From NCBI GenBank assembly GCA_028698175.1, contig JAQVDU010000008.1, positions 1 through 32,812 on the forward strand: 32,812 bases of DNA. Direction: 5' to 3'. Of this stretch, positions 25,432-32,025 are shown piece after piece. The DNA comes from a bacterium. Its GTDB lineage: Bacteria; Hydrothermota; 32-111. The notes beneath the pieces were generated by a model. It did no database searches. It had not been told where the DNA came from and saw only the letters and a program-made list of their open reading frames with translations. Position numbers and translations under genes: made by a program. Each line of letters starts with the position of its first letter. Within the stretch, counting starts at the first letter, position 1.

Positions 25432-26670
25432 ATGAATGTCTTTCCGCTTGTATTGGTTTTTATTGTTCTTCTGGCGACAGCGGCAAGAACGTACCTTCCC
25501 TTCAAAATTGAAATATGGGCCATAATGCTCTTTGCTGCCATCCTTGCAGTTCTTTCGCGCTCCATAGGAATCATGGATGCGGCAAAATCCATATCTTTGG
25601 ATGTGATGCTCTTTCTTTTTTTCATGTTCATTCTGGGAGAGGTTCTTGAGGAGAGCGGATTTCTTTACGTTCTTGAATACAAAATCTTCAGCGGCGCGAA
25701 GAGCAGAGAGAGGATTCTTTTATATGCCATATTCTCAATGGCTCTTCTCTCATACTTTTTTATGAATGACACAATAGCTGTCATAGGAACCCCTCTGATG
25801 CTCTTTCTTGCAAAGAGACACTCTATGAATCATAAAATGCTTCTTCTCACCCTTGCGTTTTCCATAACGATAGGGAGCGTAGCAAGTCCGATAGGCAATC
25901 CGCAAAATCTCCTCATAGCAGTCAGGTCCGGAATAAATGAACCGTTTTCGGAATTTGCAAAATACCTGCTGATACCTTCGGCAATAAACCTTTTCGCTCT
26001 CTTCATCGTCATAAAAATTTTCTACAGAGAGGAATTTGAAAAAACGGATGCGCTCAACCATGAAAAAAGAGAGGTTGGGGACTATGCTATGTACGGATAT
26101 GCAAAGGTTTCAGTGCTTATTCTTGTCATCGTTCTTATCGCATGGATTCTTTCGAGGTTTCTCTTCCGCGGAACGGATATACCCCTCTATGCTATACCAA
26201 TACTTCCTGCATTGTACGGTCTCGCGTCGTCAAAGAGAAAGAAAAAGATTATCGGGCGTATAGATTACAAAACCCTGCTCTTTTTTGCGGGTATGTTTGT
26301 TTTAATGAAGGCTCTGTACATAAACGGAGAGCCGAAGATCCTCTTTGATGCGGCGCAGAAAGCTGTGAATGTTCCGACGACTCTTGCTCTGAGCATATTT
26401 ATAAGCCAGATAATATCCAATGTTCCGTTTGTAGCGCTCTTCCTTGACGCAATAAAATCAACGGGCGGTAATGAGATTCTCATGGCTCTTGCCGCAGGGA
26501 GCACCATTGCAGGAAATCTATTCATACTCGGAGCGGCAAGCAATGTGATAATAATACAGAGAGCGGAAAGAGAGGGCAAGACCCTCTCTTTCCTTGAATT
26601 TTCAAAATGCGGAATTCTTCTTACGGTTGTTAATTTTCTGGTCTATTGGGCATATTTTTCTTTGATATGA
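25432..26670 (+). CDS. SLC13/ArsB/NhaD-superfamily anion permease
   Basis: Multi-TM; MNDTIAVIGTPLML, IGSVASPIGNPQNLLIAV, SNVPFVALFLDAI, AGSTIAGNLFILGAASNVI. Confidence 0.85.
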   Translation: MNVFPLVLVFIVLLATAARTYLPFKIEIWAIMLFAAILAVLSRSIGIMDAAKSISLDVMLFLFFMFILGEVLEESGFLYVLEYKIFSGAKSRERILLYAIFSMALLSYFFMNDTIAVIGTPLMLFLAKRHSMNHKMLLLTLAFSITIGSVASPIGNPQNLLIAVRSGINEPFSEFAKYLLIPSAINLFALFIVIKIFYREEFEKTDALNHEKREVGDYAMYGYAKVSVLILVIVLIAWILSRFLFRGTDIPLYAIPILPALYGLASSKRKKKIIGRIDYKTLLFFAGMFVLMKALYINGEPKILFDAAQKAVNVPTTLALSIFISQIISNVPFVALFLDAIKSTGGNEILMALAAGSTIAGNLFILGAASNVIIIQRAEREGKTLSFLEFSKCGILLTVVNFLVYWAYFSLI

Positions 26671-26671
26671 C

Positions 26672-27325
26672 CTACTCTCCTGTTCCTCCGAATAAAACTC
26701 CGAGCGAACAGTTCACTCTCAAAGGTCTGTCTTCCGGCTGATTGTAAACCGTTGCTCCGTCATCCAGCTGCCACTGCCATCCGAACCCGTATACGACTCC
26801 GCCCTTCAAAGAGAGGGCGATGAAATCCTTAAGCTTGTAAAGGAGCATAAGAGATGCCCCGACCTCCATGCCTCCTCTCGTTATCGTGGAGACCCTTCCG
26901 GGATTTAAAAGAAGAGAATCAAATGATATATCCGACAGATTGGGCCTCAGCTTCATGTCCTCTCCTCCTCCTCCGAGCCCAAGTATTATTCCTAAATTCA
27001 AAACCTTCAAATCAAACATAGGGCCGAATTCAAACATTCCTGAGCCGTATGAATAATCTATCTTGAGGTCCTGCGTCGCATAAGTTCTTGAAGCTCCGAA
27101 TCCGCTGCCACCCATCGCAAAATTCTTTGTTATAAAGATTCCTCCTCCCCCGGCTCCGTAGAGAATACCGTCAAGCTCTATTCCAACCTGAGAGAGAGAT
27201 GAATTGATATTGTCATTCTTCTGATAGGTTCCTCCTATAAGCAATCCTCCGTAACCGCCTGATTCAGGGAAGGCAATGATAAAAGCAAACAAAATGAAAA
27301 CAATCGAGATGAATGATTTTTTCAT
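26672..27325 (-). CDS. Secreted Gly-rich hypothetical protein
   Basis: Signal peptide MKKSFISIVFILFAFIIAFPESGGYGG; LYGAGGGGIFITKNFAMGGSGFGA; GLGGGGEDMKLRP. Confidence 0.6.
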   Translation of the reverse strand: MKKSFISIVFILFAFIIAFPESGGYGGLLIGGTYQKNDNINSSLSQVGIELDGILYGAGGGGIFITKNFAMGGSGFGASRTYATQDLKIDYSYGSGMFEFGPMFDLKVLNLGIILGLGGGGEDMKLRPNLSDISFDSLLLNPGRVSTITRGGMEVGASLMLLYKLKDFIALSLKGGVVYGFGWQWQLDDGATVYNQPEDRPLRVNCSLGVLFGGTGE

Positions 27326-27693
27326 ATTCTCTCCTTGTCGTTTGTGTTAATATTGCCACCCTTGCTGAAGCGTATCTCAAGAAGACCGCTTATGATTGTA
27401 AATGAACCTACCGCGATAAAGAATATGGGCATAAACTGAAACGGGGCGTCAACCATTTTCATTATTCCGAAGAGAGTGAATAAAGTGCCGAAAAAGTAGC
27501 CGGAGGTTGATTTTACGCCTCCGAAATTTTTTATTAAATTTGCCGCGATGAGAATCGCTCCGGTTGCAATGAGCCAAGACCCGTTAGGAACAAAACTTCC
27601 GGGAAGAAGCCAGAGCACTCCCGTCATAATGAAGAAGGCCGCCCATGCAAGCGAATCTATGAGATTTCCGAAAGATTTCTTTTGATTGTTCAT
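27322..27693 (-). CDS. LiaF-TM/DUF5668-like small membrane protein
   Basis: Four hydrophobic segments (AWAAFFIMTGVLWLLPG, WLIATGAILIAANLI, FFGTLFTLFGIMKM, FMPIFFIAVGSFTIISGLLEIR); coupled to 26672 by a 4-bp overlap; start after the AAAAAAGGAGCG RBS. Confidence 0.65.
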   Translation of the reverse strand: MNNQKKSFGNLIDSLAWAAFFIMTGVLWLLPGSFVPNGSWLIATGAILIAANLIKNFGGVKSTSGYFFGTLFTLFGIMKMVDAPFQFMPIFFIAVGSFTIISGLLEIRFSKGGNINTNDKERI

Positions 27694-27711
27694 ATACGCT
27701 CCTTTTTTACG

Positions 27712-27739
27712 ATTATATTTCATAATACGTAATAATCAA
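27712..27739 (-). promoter_or_regulatory. Promoter of the 27693/27325 minus-strand operon (TTGATT-N16-TATAAT)
   Basis: Reverse complement reads TTGATTattacgtattatgaaaTATAAT. Confidence 0.5.
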
Positions 27740-27813
27740 TAGAATAATTACAAAAAAACGTTTGATTGCTTACTCATCTGCAGTCCTTCATCTTTGCCCT
27801 TCAGAATAAAAAT

Positions 27814-27846
27814 AAACACAAATCAAACACAAATCAAACACAAATA
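27814..27846. repeat. 3x 11-bp tandem repeat AAACACAAATC
   Basis: AAACACAAATC AAACACAAATC AAACACAAATA read directly. Confidence 0.9.
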
Positions 27847-27925
27847 CAACTGGCTGTTGGCGGGTTTAGCGCCGTCTCACACAGCATGCATCCGCGTCTT
27901 TGACTGCGGTGTCCTTGATTCAGCG

Positions 27926-27952
27926 TTGGGACAGTACTTCGTGCTGTCCCCA
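27926..27952 (+). repeat. REP-like palindrome, copy 2 (forward)
   Basis: TTGGGACAGTACTTCGTGCTGTCCCCA. Confidence 0.85.
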
Positions 27953-28031
27953 TACACCTCCGTCGGGACGCTTCGCCTGCCGTCCTCGCCGGCTTATAGC
28001 TTTCACTTTCAATAAGTATTGAATTCTGTTG

Positions 28032-28058
28032 TGGGGACAGTACTTCGTGCTGTCCCCA
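28032..28058 (+). repeat. REP-like palindrome, copy 3 (forward)
   Basis: TGGGGACAGTACTTCGTGCTGTCCCCA; 12-bp stem with one T.G pair and TTC loop. Confidence 0.9.
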
Positions 28059-28107
28059 ACCTTTGGTTTATGACAAATGGAGCCGGGGACTCCATAATAG
28101 AGGGAGC

Positions 28108-28146
28108 GGGTTGACCAAAAGTTTTAGAAGATTGTTGTAAAGACAA
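28108..28146 (+). repeat. Conserved non-coding repeat, copy 2 (GGGTTGACCAAAAGTTTTAGAAGATTGTTGTAAAGACAA)
   Basis: Matches 5954-5993 with only a few differences. Confidence 0.8.
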
Positions 28147-28197
28147 GTCACTTAATCATATGTGATACCAGGATGTGATTAATAACTTCTCTTTACA
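28136..28197. repeat. Nested inverted repeat / stem-loop
   Basis: Outer TGTAAAGA/TCTTTACA, inner TTAATCATAT/ATGTGATTAA (one mismatch). Confidence 0.7.
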
Positions 28198-28255
28198 GAT
28201 ACTCATGAGAAACCTGGCATTAGCGCTATGCAGTACCGATGTTTCATATGATTAT

Positions 28256-28282
28256 TGGGGACAGCACGAAGTACTGTCCCCA
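28256..28282 (-). repeat. REP-like palindrome, copy 4 (reverse)
   Basis: TGGGGACAGCACGAAGTACTGTCCCCA is the exact reverse complement of copy 3. Confidence 0.9.
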
Positions 28283-28323
28283 CAGAAGTATTGATGCACG
28301 TAAGCTCTAAGTGCATATAATAT

Positions 28324-28350
28324 TGGGGACAGCACAAAGTACTGTCCCCA
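28324..28350 (-). repeat. REP-like palindrome, copy 5 (reverse)
   Basis: TGGGGACAGCACAAAGTACTGTCCCCA; one loop difference from copy 4. Confidence 0.9.
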
Positions 28351-28380
28351 CCAAGTACATCATGTGGGCCGGCTGTAGTT

Positions 28381-28408
28381 GTTGGAATGCTGTTTTCAGC
28401 ACTCCAAC
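28381..28408. repeat. Hairpin GTTGGAATGCTG-TTTT-CAGCACTCCAAC
   Basis: 12-bp arms with one mismatch; flanked by imperfect CATGTGGG / CCCATCATG arms at 28361 and 28414. Confidence 0.8.
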
Positions 28409-28544
28409 TCTAACCCATCATGATATGCTGCCGATGATGATGTCCGAATGAACGCTACGCTTCCTGCCGCCACATACATTTGTATTTGGTTTGATCCTGC
28501 AGGGCGGAGACAGAGGTAATCAGCACACCGTAAGACCGGGGGGG

Positions 28545-28572
28545 TTGACTATGTTTTATAAATCATTATAAA
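28545..28572 (+). promoter_or_regulatory. Promoter TTGACT-N16-TATAAA immediately before the EamA gene
   Basis: TTGACT 28545-28550, TATAAA 28567-28572, ATG at 28580 with no visible RBS. Confidence 0.5.
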
Positions 28573-28579
28573 TGTATTC

Positions 28580-29467
28580 ATGAAAAATAAAAGGAACCTG
28601 CTCTACATATACGGCTTGATTCCGGCAGTAATATGGGGAGTTTCATTCATCGCCACAAAGCAGGCAGTCTCTGAGGTTCCACCATCCACTCTCGGCTTCA
28701 TAAGGTTCATAATCGCCTATGCTGTACTTGAAATCGTTACGCTTATTAAGAGAGAATCCTTTCAAACAAAGATTCCTTCAAGGGAGAGGTGGGTGCTCTT
28801 TCTTATGGGCTTCTTCGGAGTGACCCTCTACTTTGTGGGAGAGAATTACGGACTTCAGCACACATCCTCATCAAACGGTTCTCTTATCGTCTCTACAATA
28901 CCGATATTCACCCTTATAGCAGAGAGGATTGTCTACAGAAGAAGGCCATCCCTTATCACAACCATCGGACTTATCATGAGTTTTGTGGGGATTTATTTCT
29001 TAATCTTCGGATTCTCCTTTATCAAAGATGTAAACGTGCGAGGGGACCTTGTAATGTTTGTGCCGGTCTTTTCATGGGTTGTATTTACTTACATATCAAA
29101 AAAGAAGCAGACATCTCTTTCGACTCTGATTGTGACAAAGGAGATGACATTCTACGGCGCAGTCTCATTCTTTCCATTCATGTTCTTTGAGCTGAAGTCC
29201 GGACTATGCTTCTTCCGCCTCTCGGTTCTCACGTGGATTTCCATAATCTACCTTGCTGTGATTTGCTCATCCTTTGCATATGTGCTATGGAACAAGGGTC
29301 TTAAGGAGTATGACGAAAAGAAGGTCAACTCTTTCATATATACAATACCTGTCTTTACAATCATTGCGGAGCTGATAATATCCCGCTCCCTTCCAAAGCT
29401 TTCAATGGTTCTCTCTTCGATTCTCATAATAGCCGGCCTATTCATAACTCACAGAGAAGCCAAGTGA
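28580..29467 (+). CDS. EamA/DMT-family transporter
   Basis: About 10 TM segments; IPAVIWGVSFIATKQAVSEVPPSTLGFIRF; second EamA half SWVVFTYISKKKQ...AYVLWNKGLKEYDEKKVNSFIYTIPVFTIIAE. Confidence 0.9.
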   Translation: MKNKRNLLYIYGLIPAVIWGVSFIATKQAVSEVPPSTLGFIRFIIAYAVLEIVTLIKRESFQTKIPSRERWVLFLMGFFGVTLYFVGENYGLQHTSSSNGSLIVSTIPIFTLIAERIVYRRRPSLITTIGLIMSFVGIYFLIFGFSFIKDVNVRGDLVMFVPVFSWVVFTYISKKKQTSLSTLIVTKEMTFYGAVSFFPFMFFELKSGLCFFRLSVLTWISIIYLAVICSSFAYVLWNKGLKEYDEKKVNSFIYTIPVFTIIAELIISRSLPKLSMVLSSILIIAGLFITHREAK

Positions 29468-29550
29468 CAAAAACGTAGGTTTTTTACATTTTTGTAATGA
29501 TTCTTGCTCTCTTTTATTTTGTAAGTTGCGCAATTAAGGGAATTTCTTGT

Positions 29551-29569
29551 TTGGCATGCGCGTTGCTTT
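29551..29569 (+). promoter_or_regulatory. Sigma-54 (-24/-12) promoter
   Basis: TTGGCATGCGCGTTGCTTT: GG at 29553-29554, 10-nt spacing, GC at 29565-29566; TGGCAY-N5-TTGCT; RBS AAGGAGG and ATG 29599 downstream. Confidence 0.7.
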
Positions 29570-29598
29570 GGTAATGGTCAACCAAACAAGGAGGCACG

Positions 29599-29973
29599 AT
29601 GAAAAAAATATTGACGGTTCTTTTAACAGCGGCTCTTATACTTTCTAGCGTCTTTGTGCTGGCTGAAGAGAATAAAGAGCTGAACAAAGAGAATTCAGAA
29701 GAGCTCAATCAGGAAAAAGAAGAGAATAAAGGAACAACTGAAAACAAGGAACAGAACAAAAACCTTGAGCAGAACAGAATCAAAAATCAGGAGAAAAACT
29801 TTGTCGACGAAGACGGAGACGGAATATGCGACAATGCCAAGGACGGCGACGGAGAGAAGAACATGTATCAGCACAGAAACCAGAACCAGACGAGGAATCA
29901 GAATAACAATGACAACAGCACAAACGGCAAGACCCAGAGAAAGGGCGATGACAACAAGCCAGGCAAAAAATAG
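29599..29973 (+). CDS. Small secreted E/K/N/Q-rich protein with one DxDxDG Ca-binding-like motif
   Basis: Signal peptide MKKILTVLLTAALILSSVFVLA; FVDEDGDGICDNAKDGDG; strong AAGGAGG RBS. Confidence 0.75.
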   Translation: MKKILTVLLTAALILSSVFVLAEENKELNKENSEELNQEKEENKGTTENKEQNKNLEQNRIKNQEKNFVDEDGDGICDNAKDGDGEKNMYQHRNQNQTRNQNNNDNSTNGKTQRKGDDNKPGKK

Positions 29974-30610
29974 TCCTCACACTCCCTTTTTTAATATAAC
30001 TCAAGCCTTGAGGGGACAATGGTCCCCTCTCGGTCTTTTTCTGACCATTGTTTTTTCAGTTTCGCTCTCTGCGAACTCTTCACCGTCGGACGCCACATCT
30101 TTTATCGGTTACAGGGATGAAAACAGAGACGGGGTCAATGATATTTACTGCGACAAAAACGGAGACGGAATCAATGATGTTGACGGAAAAGAGATATTTC
30201 TGAAGGTGAAATACGAAGACAATGACAATGACAACAGAAATGACCTCTTTATAGACGAGGACGGAGACGGAGTCAATGACGTTTATTTGATGTCAAACAG
30301 TATGCCTGTAATAGACAATGACAATGACAAAATTAACGATATAACCGGAATAAAATACAAGAAGGGATTCTACAGCGGGTCGCTCTTCGGTCTTGCCATT
30401 GAAGAGAAGGGGCTCTGGCTTGAAGATTTTAGGGATGATGACAGCGATTTCTGCGACGATGAAGTCAAAGCCGAAATTATTAAAGACAAAAACGACGTCT
30501 TTAAGGATGAGGACGGAGACGGAATAAGCGATGACAGGGAGAGCGTAATGAATAAGAGACGTTACCGCTCCATATTCAAAAGAGTGATCAAAAAGGGGAA
30601 GAACAAGTGA
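29948..30610 (+). CDS. Secreted thrombospondin type 3-like / DxDxDG repeat protein
   Basis: Hydrophobic signal LGLFLTIVFSVSLSA followed by DENRDGVNDIYCDKNGDGINDVDG, DNDNDNRNDLFIDEDGDGVND, DNDNDKINDI, KDEDGDGISDDRE. Start uncertain (ATG 29948 or a later in-frame TTG near 30008); the first 61 codons of the supplied ORF overlap 29599 out of frame and are unlikely to be used. Confidence 0.7.
   Translation: MTTSQAKNSPHTPFFNITQALRGQWSPLGLFLTIVFSVSLSANSSPSDATSFIGYRDENRDGVNDIYCDKNGDGINDVDGKEIFLKVKYEDNDNDNRNDLFIDEDGDGVNDVYLMSNSMPVIDNDNDKINDITGIKYKKGFYSGSLFGLAIEEKGLWLEDFRDDDSDFCDDEVKAEIIKDKNDVFKDEDGDGISDDRESVMNKRRYRSIFKRVIKKGKNK
30010..30056 (+). promoter_or_regulatory. Two overlapping, mutually exclusive hairpins; the second resembles an intrinsic terminator
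   Basis: Hairpin A GAGGGGAC-AATG-GTCCCCTC (30010-30029); hairpin B CAATGGTC...GACCATTG (30017-30050) followed by TTTTTT. Confidence 0.55.
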
Positions 30611-31611
30611 GAAAAACAGAGATTGCATTTTTCATAATGGTTTTGTTTTTATGCGCGCAAAGCTCAAATCTTGACTTTTCGCTGACCGACAATATCTACA
30701 ACACTGCGACAAAGGAGTATGACATTGAGTTCAACGGAGAATACAGCGCAAAGGTTAACAGAGAAAAATTTGACGCATTCTTAAACATAGGACTTTACAC
30801 TCCGCTTATCAACAATTACATGCTCAGTCTCCCTTCGGACTTTACGCTCCAGTTTGTTCCGGCAGACAATGACAGGCGGACCATTATGACGGGCGTCTAT
30901 TCGTTTGAAAGGTTCTTTGTTTTTCAGGAATTCCGGGAAAACAATATGATAGCTCCAGGATTATTCATAGATCACAAAGAGTATGCGAATGAGTTTCTGA
31001 CAGTGAAGAATTCATTGGAAGGCAGGGGCGAGAGATTTATTATTCTCGACAGACTCTCCAGCTTTAAAACTGAGGGTTCAACAAAGTGGATGGTCGGTCT
31101 TCCGGTCGGGGTCTCTCTGCACATGTTTCTCTCCGCAGGATGCAAAATAAATCAGGATAATTCAAAAAATATCAGGTGGAGTTTTTCGCCCCTTGCTGCA
31201 GTGAATCTCTTCTCCTCAATCGGATTGTCCGCATCATACGCGTACTCGAAAACATACGGCGACACCCTTGAATACTACATTGATGATTCATTTGTCGATG
31301 AATATTATTTTTCTGAATCAAAAGTCATCTTAAAGGCGACTGTTCTTCTGGGAGAGAATGCCAGAACCGTAATTGAATCCTCCTATTCGATGCTTGATTA
31401 TCTTCCTCTCTATCACACTTCCGAAGCCGACTCTTTGCTGACCGGAACGGTGGAGACGAGAGATGACGGAATTCTTGCTATTAAAGCAGATTTGAAGCTT
31501 AAGAATGGAGATCGGAATTATTATTTCCGCTTCCAACACACAAAAAGGAATTCAACAAATGCGCTATACTCTTACAGCGGCAATTCTTTTACTTTCGGCA
31601 TTGAATTTTAA
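30607..31611 (+). CDS. Outer-membrane beta-barrel-like protein
   Basis: Signal peptide, alternating amphipathic strands, C-terminal aromatic (NSFTFGIEF); GTG start overlapping the upstream TGA. Confidence 0.6.
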   Translation: MRKTEIAFFIMVLFLCAQSSNLDFSLTDNIYNTATKEYDIEFNGEYSAKVNREKFDAFLNIGLYTPLINNYMLSLPSDFTLQFVPADNDRRTIMTGVYSFERFFVFQEFRENNMIAPGLFIDHKEYANEFLTVKNSLEGRGERFIILDRLSSFKTEGSTKWMVGLPVGVSLHMFLSAGCKINQDNSKNIRWSFSPLAAVNLFSSIGLSASYAYSKTYGDTLEYYIDDSFVDEYYFSESKVILKATVLLGENARTVIESSYSMLDYLPLYHTSEADSLLTGTVETRDDGILAIKADLKLKNGDRNYYFRFQHTKRNSTNALYSYSGNSFTFGIEF

Positions 31612-32023
31612 CTGTTTTCTTAACGGCGGAAAATACGAGTATGTGCGTTTTACTGCGCACAATGAAGAATTTTACCTTGAAAACGAAACAAAAAACTATT
31701 CGGATGATTCTGGATATTATGTAATGCATGCTGAGGATTCTGCGGGAATGTGGAGCGCGGACATTATTCTTCCTCAGGATGATTATTTCGGAGTGATATA
31801 CATTCCCTATGACAATTTCACGGAGATAAGGATAACCGATAAGTCGTCAGAAAAGATTTTTGCGGCCGATGCGGCTAGGGGAAAGGGGGAGTTTACTGTT
31901 GAATCGCGTCCGGATTCAGCTTTTCACGAACTTTCAGGTTCGTTTTCCGGAGAACTGGTCAACATTCTTGATGATTCAGACACCCTTTACGTTTCCGGCG
32001 GATACTTCATATTTGTCTTTTGA
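31559..32023 (+). CDS. Hypothetical lipoprotein
   Basis: MRYTLTAAILLLSALNFNC lipobox-like signal; AAAAAGGAA RBS upstream; overlaps the end of the 30607 gene by 53 bp. Confidence 0.65.
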   Translation: MRYTLTAAILLLSALNFNCFLNGGKYEYVRFTAHNEEFYLENETKNYSDDSGYYVMHAEDSAGMWSADIILPQDDYFGVIYIPYDNFTEIRITDKSSEKIFAADAARGKGEFTVESRPDSAFHELSGSFSGELVNILDDSDTLYVSGGYFIFVF

Positions 32024-32025
32024 TT

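Noticed and set aside
27794-28015. 73-aa ORF in the repeat region
   Set aside because: Starts in an 11-bp tandem repeat and runs through a REP palindrome; no RBS or domain. Treated as non-coding.
27926-28350. CRISPR array
   Set aside because: Copies are palindromic, in both orientations, with unequal spacing and no cas genes; better explained as REP/BIME-like.
27724-28560. tRNA or rRNA in the largest intergenic gap
   Set aside because: No T-loop GGTTCRA-type motif or acceptor-stem pairing recognised; the hairpins belong to repeats.
29765-29947. First 61 codons of the supplied 29765 ORF
   Set aside because: Out-of-frame overlap with the 29599 gene giving an R/T-rich artefact; the gene probably starts at 29948 or later.
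30293-30628. Minus-strand 111-aa ORF
   Set aside because: Antisense to the DxDxDG repeat gene; its V/F/D-rich pattern mirrors the repeat codons.
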